Positions 39,101 through 47,800 of a stretch of DNA of 64,000 bases are shown in pieces. Position 1 is the stretch's first letter. Each line of letters begins with the position of its first letter. The notes under the pieces were generated by a model. That model worked only from the letters and a program-made list of their open reading frames with translations, did not search any database and was not told where the DNA came from. The DNA is taken from contig OX411544.1 in NCBI GenBank assembly GCA_948146395.1, positions 57,527,642 to 57,591,641 on the forward strand, written 5' to 3'. Made by a program: the position numbers and the translations under genes. Source of the stretch: Fragum whitleyi (taxonomy: Eukaryota > Mollusca > Bivalvia > Cardiida > Cardiidae).

Positions 39101-42100
39101 GGGCTGAAGGATCTGGCCTTGATCAAAATACAGAGATGTGTAAGACCAAAGAACTTTGGTACGGTTACGCTGGCTGAGATGCATCACTTCTCAGATGCAA
39201 GTTCTTCAGGGTATGGGCAGTGTTCGTTTCTTCGCCTGATTGATGAATCAGATCGGGTTCATTGTTCTTTGCTGCTTGGAAAATCTCGGGTCACCCCTTT
39301 GAAACCAATAACTATTCCCCGTCTCGAGCTTTCTGCAGCCTTGTTGTCTGTGAAAATTGCCTCTTTCTTGGACCAGGAACTTGATTTTAAGGGTCTTTCC
39401 GTTAGTCATTTCTTTTGGACTGATAGTAAGGTTGTCCTTGGGTACCTTTCAAATGACGCTAGGCGTTTCCATGTCTTTGTTGCCAACAGAATTCAACAGA
39501 TAAAGGAACGTACTAAACCTTCACAATGGCAATATGTTTCCTCCAAGCAGAATCCTGCAGATATAGCTTCTAGAGGAGCAACAGCGAAGGAAATCCACAG
39601 TGATTCCAAATGGTTCAATGGTCCAGACTTTCTATGGGAACGACATTTGCCAGATCGTATTGAAGTGCCAACTGAAGTAAATATAGGTGATCCTGAAATA
39701 AAGAAAGGTCAGTGCTTTACGACTAGAATCGAGTCTGATCAGTTTGTCTCAATAATTGATCGTCTTCAATACTTCTCCGATTGGCATAGAGCAAAAAGGG
39801 CAGTTGCAATCTGCTTGAGATTTATTGATCAACTTTGCCAGAAATTGATCAAAAGGCCAAGACAAGTGGAGATGTCTCAAAACAGATGTTCTTTGAAGTT
39901 CCAACGTGCAACTGTGTCGGAGTTACAAAGAGCTGAAGCGGTGATCGTCAAGTGTGTCCAAAGTCACCACTTCAGTCACGACATAAAGTGTCTCAAATCC
40001 AATGAAATCATTGAATCACCATCTGGCAGAAAGGAACTTATTGCCCGTCACAAAGTGCTAAAGGGCACATCGCAATTGCAGAAGTTGGATCCTTTTCTGG
40101 ATCATAATGGACTACTTCGTGTCGGAGGCAGGCTTAAAAATGCTGAATTGCCATACTTAGTCAAACATCCAGTTGTCTTGCCTAGAAAGAGTCATATAAC
40201 GGATCTTGTCATTCGTCATTTTCATAATAATGTTCTTCACCAAGGCAGAGGGATCACAACTCATGAAATTCGGGCTAATGGGTTTTGGATTGTTGGGTGT
40301 AGTTCGGCAGTATCCTCTTTTATTTCAAATTGCGTTTATTGTCGAAGGTTGCGCGGATCTACTCAAGGTCAAAAGATGGCAGACTTGCCTTCAGACAGGC
40401 TTAACCCCTCTCCCCCCTTTACATTTTGTGCTGTAGATCTGTTTGGTCCCTGGTATATCAGAGAAGGTCGGAAGGAACTTAAAAGATATGGTGTTCTGTT
40501 TACTTGTCTTGCATGTCGAGCAATTCATGTGGAAACCTCAAACTTCCTTAGCACTGATTCCTTCATAAATTCATTGCGACGCTTCATTGCTATTCGTGGC
40601 CCAATCCGACAACTTAGGTCAGATCGTGGTACAAATTTTGTGGGTGCAGAGCGAGAGCTCAAGGAAGCCTTCATGGAGTTGGATGAAGAGCGAATAAGCC
40701 AATTTCTCTTAAAGGAGAACTGCGACTTGGTTAACTTTAAAATGAATGTTCCCTCTGCATCTCATATGGGTGGGGTCTGGGAAAGGCAGATCCGCTCTGT
40801 CCGAAATGTCATGTCAACTTTATTGTATCAGCATGGGCAACAATTAGACGATGAAGGGTTGAGAACCTTCTTGTATGAAGCTGCAGCAATAGTGAATAGT
40901 CGCCCTCTCACTGTTGATACACTTAATGACCCTCTATCTTCTCCTCCATTGAGCCCAAATCTTTTACTCACTATGAAAACCAATGTTATACTTCCTCCTC
41001 CAGGACACTTCCAGAATTCAGACCTTTATTCGCGTAAGCATTGGAGGCGCGTACAGTATTTGGTTGATCAATTTTGGGTAAGATGGCGGACTGAGTATAT
41101 GCAAAATTTGACCCTCCGTAGTAAATGGAATTTACATAGGAGAAACATGTCAGTTGGCGACGTTGTACTTCTCAAGGAAGAAAACCAACCGCGTAACGAA
41201 TGGTCGTTGTGTCGAGTCGCAGAAGTGACGATTGGGAATGACGGTCTTGTGCGCAAGGCAAAGGTTGCAATCGGTCAACCAAGCTTAGATAGTAAGGGTA
41301 GAAGAAAATCTAAGATAGTTTATCTGGATAGACCAGTACATAAATTAGTTCTTTTGAAAGAAACCGAGGAAATCCCCGTCGAGGAGCCTTAATCCACTTG
41401 TTGATTGCATCTTTGTAATATGTCTTAAAGTTTTTTTTTTGTTTGGTGCCGTGACCAGGGTCATGTAAGGCACTTGCGATTATGTCTTGCAACGAAGTTA
41501 ATCAGTTAAAATTAGTTCGTGAACTAATTTGGGGAGCCATGTTACAGTAGGTGTTTTCGGTACGATTCTGTTCGGTGTCGAAACGAGCGCGGACCGAGTT
41601 GACAGTTTTGCCAGCCTGAGTTTCTTCCCTTTGTTGTGTTTAACGCCATTTACTTGCACGCCGAAAAAATGGATGCGTTCTAAATTCACGTTTCGTAAAG
41701 TTTCAACTTCGTTTGGATACAAGTGGCCCACAGAGGTAATTAATTAAGCTTCCGAAGCTTCTCTCTTTTTAATGTTACTTAGCGTATCTTGCTTTATAAT
41801 GATCAAGTTCGTATTTATATCCGAAGATAAACGCCATTTCGTCAGTCACATTATTTCGGATATTACGTAATGGTAATTAAGATAATGTTTAGTAAATATA
41901 CTGTATGTTTAATGCACTGCAAGGCACTTAATTTGTTTCCTTCTCGGTACGTTTATCTAAAGGTTCAGCAGTTTTAACTTCTTTGAACGCATTAATGTGC
42001 CTGAATGTTTGTAAAGAGTTAAATCTAATATGAAGTAAATAAGCAGTACATATTTGCTACAAGGGCGTAGCTCCCATTACGCAATATACGCAAATGCGTA

Positions 42101-44779
42101 AAAGAAACAATCCTCTGTTGGTAAAATATCGCTGATGAGTGGTCGTAACATTGAAACTACAGCTTATTCGAGCTGCGGTTGCTATGTTTTGAGTATTCAC
42201 CAACGCTCAAATAATAAAAGGAGAGCGGACGAAGGACATTCGTTGTTTCTTACAGTCCACATTTAGCATTTTTTCTAAGTCCTAGATATGCCTATGTTGG
42301 CTATGTTAATTTCAAATTACATTGGTCTTTGTATGTGTCATTTCAGTTTGACGGTTTTTGATGGAACTGCGACATATTCATTAAAATCAGTAACACTCAA
42401 CCACTTGTTGCGCTTATCAACCCCATATTTCCACGCAGAACAGTGAATGCGAGCTCTCACTGTTACATCTTGTTTTTTTAAATTCCCTTGTTGCATAGAC
42501 AGGAAAAGTAATTTTGTCATTCTTTATACCTTAACCATTTCGTAATTCAGCAAAATATGAAAACGAGCATGACATTGCTCAAGGTCTCAACTACCATAAC
42601 ATATATTGCACATAAATCCTTTTTCGAAAAAATATTGTTGATGAATGACTAAAACATCAAAACTATGGCTTATTCAAGCTGTAGTTACAATGTTTTCATT
42701 ATTCAATAACCCTCAAAGTATAAACAAGAGGGCCATAGTGGCCCTAAATCACTCAACTGAGTTAACTGTCTTAAGATCTGACCTCTAAACCAAATTTTTA
42801 ATCACACTTGACCCAAAATAGAACCAGAATGATGTTTTTTAAAGACAATCAATCTGACTAATTCTCAGGATGATTGAGCCCAAATTATGGGCTCTAGAGT
42901 GTCTACAAGGTTTTCTAAGATTTGACCCTTTGACCTCATTTTTTTACCCCATTTAATACTTGACCTAGATTTCATCAATACAGTCATTCTGACCAATTTT
43001 CAAGCTGATTGAACAAAAAGTATGGCCTCTAGAGGGTCAACAAGATTTTTCTGAGATTGACCCCTTGAACTCATTTTTGATCTCACTTGACCCAATTTGA
43101 AACTTGACCTAGATTTCATCAAGATGATTATTCTGACTAATTTTCAGGATGATTGCGAAAAAAATATGGCCTCTACAGTGTCTACAAGATTTTTCTGTGA
43201 TTTGACCCTATGACATTTTTGACCCCACTTGATCCAATATCATACTTAACCTTGATTTGACCAAGACAACCATTCTGACAAATTTCCAAGTTGATTGAGC
43301 TAGAAATATAGCTTCTAGAGTGTCTACAAGGTTTATCTAAGATTTGACCCCGTGACAACATTTTTGACCCCACTCGATCCAAATTTGAAATTGACCTAGA
43401 TTTCATTAAGACATTCATTCTGACCAATTTTCAGGATGAATGAGCAAAAAAAAAGCCTCTAGAGTGTCTACAAGGTTTTTCCAATATTTGACCCAGTGAC
43501 CTAATTTCAAACTCGTCTGAGATTTAATCAAGACAATCATTCTGACAAAATTTCAGGTTGATCCAGCAAAATATGTGGTCTCTAAAGTGTCTACAGGGTA
43601 AATGTTGATGACACACACCACATGGCGGACGACAAACAACAGACATCATGCGACCACAAAAGCACATCTTGAGCACTTTGTGCTCAGATGAGCTAAAAAG
43701 GAGAGTGGGTTCAGGGCATTTTTCTTTTGTCACAGTCCACATATTGCCTTGTATCCTATTTACTCTTTGATTGTCATCTGTTGAATGCATAGAAATTTCA
43801 AAATCCTAGTCCCTCCCTGTTTCAAATATTGCCATGCATGCACAAACCTCATAAATAATGCAAGTTGTGTCAGTTTCCTACCTATTGAGAAAGAAGGCGC
43901 CTCTTATTGTTTCATATGGGTTTGATCGTGTCCTGGCTCTTCTCATTTCTTCAGGTTCTAATCTATCAAATATACTCTGAAAAAGAACATGATAATATTT
44001 TTAAATGAAATCAAGACAGATTTTTCAAACACTACGATAAGAACAAAGTGAGAAATTATTACTAAGCAAACTGAAAGAAGCAAAGTCTGGCTAGCTCAGT
44101 TATTCAAGCTTTGAGATGTCAATCCTGGAATCACAAGTTTGAATCCTGCTGAACCAACTTTCATTGGACATTCCACTAAGTTATAGTGACAAGCGTAATT
44201 TGTTCCCCTACAGTGGGTGAATTATAAGTAGTAGACTTAAGTGGGATGGTCAGCTTGTGTCTTGAAGTAAATGATGCAGTTGTACTGGTATGAGAAACAT
44301 CAGGAATCCATGGGTAGGTGGACCAGCTGTTGCAGTATGATTGAATAATGTTGAAAGTGGTGTTAAATCCCTAACCATCCATCAAAAAGAAAATCAGAAA
44401 ATTTTTGGCATTAGAATAATTGTCTGTCTGACAAGGGTTATTTCATTTGAAACCAGTAGCATGAACATTGACCACCTGGGAAATTCTTAAAGTCATCAAC
44501 CTGTTTAACCTAGGTTCAAAACTTTGTTTTGCTTTTTCAATCCTTTTTATTGATTACTTAATAAATGTTGAATTTTAGGAGCACTCTTCCAATGCTCCCT
44601 ATGAATCCACTAGAACAAGAAAGTGTTAAAGCTTTTACCTTGCAGCTTAGAACACTATTCAAGGTTTCTTCTGAGCAAAAATTTGTTTCGTTGTCTAGAG
44701 TCCTCTTTTTCTGTAAAGAAAGACAAAAAAAACAAATGTTATGGCTTTTTAGTGAACCACAGCTAGAATTTTTTACTTT

Positions 44780-44818
<39 letters not shown>

Positions 44819-47800
44819 CAAGAGCCATAAGAACGGCACATTCACAGATAAAAATCTAGGTTTCCGCCTTTTTTACAGGAGCCTGTGCATGCATTTTCCA
44901 TCAATTCATTTGTGTGCACAACATAAAAACAATATTTAGCATAGACAACCACAAAATGCATTTAGAATATTCGCAACATCCCATGAAGATGAATTATGAC
45001 CTTATCTACCTTCAGAGTGCATAGCAAAGATTCGTGGCAGCTTGTGTGGATGCACAGGCTGGCCAAAGCTTTGCTATGGGTACATGTAAAATTGCTAGAA
45101 ATTCCAGGCACAAAGTAACATCTAATTTTTATTTAAACATATTCATGTGCTTGATAACATCTGTACCTTTTGTGCATCTGTGCAGACTGATCTTAGGCTA
45201 TATTGTCTGCCAACGCTCTGTATACAGGATGTATATGCTGTGATCAATGATTTAAGTCCATATATAGCCCACAATTTAAAATTTACTGGATCGGATTAAA
45301 ATCTTACAGCTCCCACTGTTTTCCATTCTTGCATAGTTTCTAGTCTAGGGGCACTATCATTACAGCTGGGTAACCAGTCCACTGTCTCGTCTATAATCAC
45401 CTGGAATATATTGATGGGTAGGAAAAAACTGTCAAGCCTTCTAGATAAATATTTACTTAAATGTTTAAGCGTCATTTGTCTCCCACCAATCGGTGAATGA
45501 AAGGTAGTGCTAGCCTGGCTAAGCTCATTCTTTAGAAAATACAGACATTCTTACAAAGTTTTGTGAAGATTGGACCAAAATTGTGGCAACTATCCTGATG
45601 TCCCCTTATCCGTGAATGACCATATTTCCATAAATCACTACTTTGAGTTACTTACTTTCAACTGAGAAATAATTTTATTATATTTTGAAAAAAGGTCTAA
45701 AAAAATGAATATCAATGACAGAAAATATTTTTTAGTTGCCATATATACAATGAAATTGGCAAAACTCTTATTCTAAAAGCTGAGATGCCTAGAACCTTTC
45801 AACTTTATACGCTCATGAGAAATGAGGGCATATAATACTCTAATAGAGTTTAAGGGAATACTGAATTTTGGATTCACGGAAATATGAGCACTGTTGATTT
45901 TGATGGTTGATTTATGAAGTTTAAATTGCTATATAAAAAAGGAATAATTTCAAGTTAAATTTTCACATGACTTTAATGAATGCTCTTGAGTCAAAGATGT
46001 GTTTGTTTGAATTAACATTCATGGAAATAAGGTACACAAGGATAAAGTGCTTAAGAAGAAATTGTTGAAGATGTGATGCATATTAGATGGCAGACATTCA
46101 TTGATAACAAAAGCTCACCTTGAGCACACAAGCTAAAAAAATATTTTGAAAATTCTTACAGAAATGTTTTACAAATCCATATGTTAGATGAGGGCTACAA
46201 ATGTTTGAGCTATATTTTTACCAATAATTTTACTTTGAAACTTTAATTGAATGTAAAGCAGTGGAAAACTTGCATTCTAAAAGAATCCAGAGTTTTGACC
46301 TCGTTTTAAGATCATCTTAACCTTGGACAAGTTCCTGATTCAAAAACCTAGATGTCCACCGACAAACAAGTCCAGATGGACATGTTGGGCAAGAGATCTT
46401 TATATGCCATCCTTCAAGTGAAACGTAATAGTGCATAAGCCCTCGTCATGCTGAAATCCAGAATATTCCGGCTTTGGCAGGAGGTATAAACAAAGATCAG
46501 CCTGCACATATGTGAAATCTGAACTAAGTCCACATCACCTGATTATCCATTCAAAATCATAAAAGATTAAAAATAATGTTTTGAAAATAAAAATTGCCTC
46601 ACAATTTGCTCAGTGCTTTTCATACTTTGATTTCAATGCATTTTTGCAGAGGTTATTGTTCAGCATGAGAGGGTTTAAAGTAGTGAACCCATAATAGTTC
46701 TGCAATATCTAGGAAGTAATGAACTTTAACAGTGTTAACAAAGGTTTCCTAATGATTTTCATTAGGAAACCTCGGTCAACATTGTGACAGATAATGAGTT
46801 CCGAAGTGTTCCGGAACTATTACATGTCCACTACCTTAACAGCGTACCTCATCTTCTTCCACATCTTCGTCCCAGTTGACGTCCGCTGACGGCTCTAGAC
46901 CCTGGATTGTGAGACCCAAACCCCTTCTACCTCTCTGTAATGATGCTTCCACAATATCCACACGACCCTGGGCATTTTTACCAAGTCCTGTTCCTGCTTT
47001 GTAACCCATCTTAGCCTGTATAAATAAATATAAAATGAATTGGCAATTTCAAGATTGAAGCTTTAGAAGACAGAAAACAATATTAGCACCAACTTAATAC
47101 AGAAATGATAAAGATGTGATTTGAGGTTTTTGGTTTGTACAAGAGTAAGGCTTCTTTTAATACTGCTTTAGTTTTAACCCCATACAGTCAGTCCCTCAAT
47201 TTTACCTCCCTATGAATATATATACTTGAGAAAATATAAATAAATTGATTATAACATGCAATTTGTCCTTTTCCAACAATATTTTTTCATCACATAAGAA
47301 TGTTATGATCATTTAGAAAAGAAACAACATGTGTCAAGTCAAACTTTTCATTGATAGTTTCAGTCTCTTTCAATTTCAGCCAGAATACAACTTTTGAAAA
47401 TCAGGAAAGGAATAAAAGGGCAGGCCTATGATAACTATATTTCTTGTGATAAAAGCACTCACCCTAATAGTAGTTTACCATACACTTTTTACTGAGAAAC
47501 ATCACTTTACTTAATTGAAATTGCATACAATTATTTTGTGAGACTTTATCTTTAACTTAAGATTATTTTCTTTCTAAACAATAATCTAAATTCATTTGAA
47601 CACTCTCATTAAAAAATCTTTCAATCTGCAACCCATCTTTTACCCTCTATCTATATTTTTCTGCCCTATGATGACATACCTCAATTCTGTCTGAAGTTAG
47701 TATCCACACAGTATTTGGTCTAGCGAAGTAATAAGCCAAGTTATCTTACTACTATACAAATATCTGTGTGATGACATCCCATATGATATTTTCATGATAT

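Larger units (their letters stand above)
33312..42467 (+). mobile_element. Complete BEL/Pao LTR retrotransposon, 9,156 bp
   Basis: It has two 928-bp LTRs, 5-bp target duplications (TCTTG) and a single long gag-pol frame in the order gag - zinc knuckles - A17-type protease - reverse transcriptase - RNase H - integrase, which is the BEL/Pao order and domain set. It is inserted in the e5-e6 intron of CMTR1 in the opposite orientation to that gene. The near identity of its LTRs and the unbroken frame indicate a recent insertion. No envelope-like frame is present between the integrase and the 3' LTR. Confidence 0.97.

Noticed and set aside
44558..44845. Separate 95-codon gene
   Set aside because: Only the central 24 codons (44639-44710) match CMTR1. 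The rest is intron read-through, including the (AT)n repeat.
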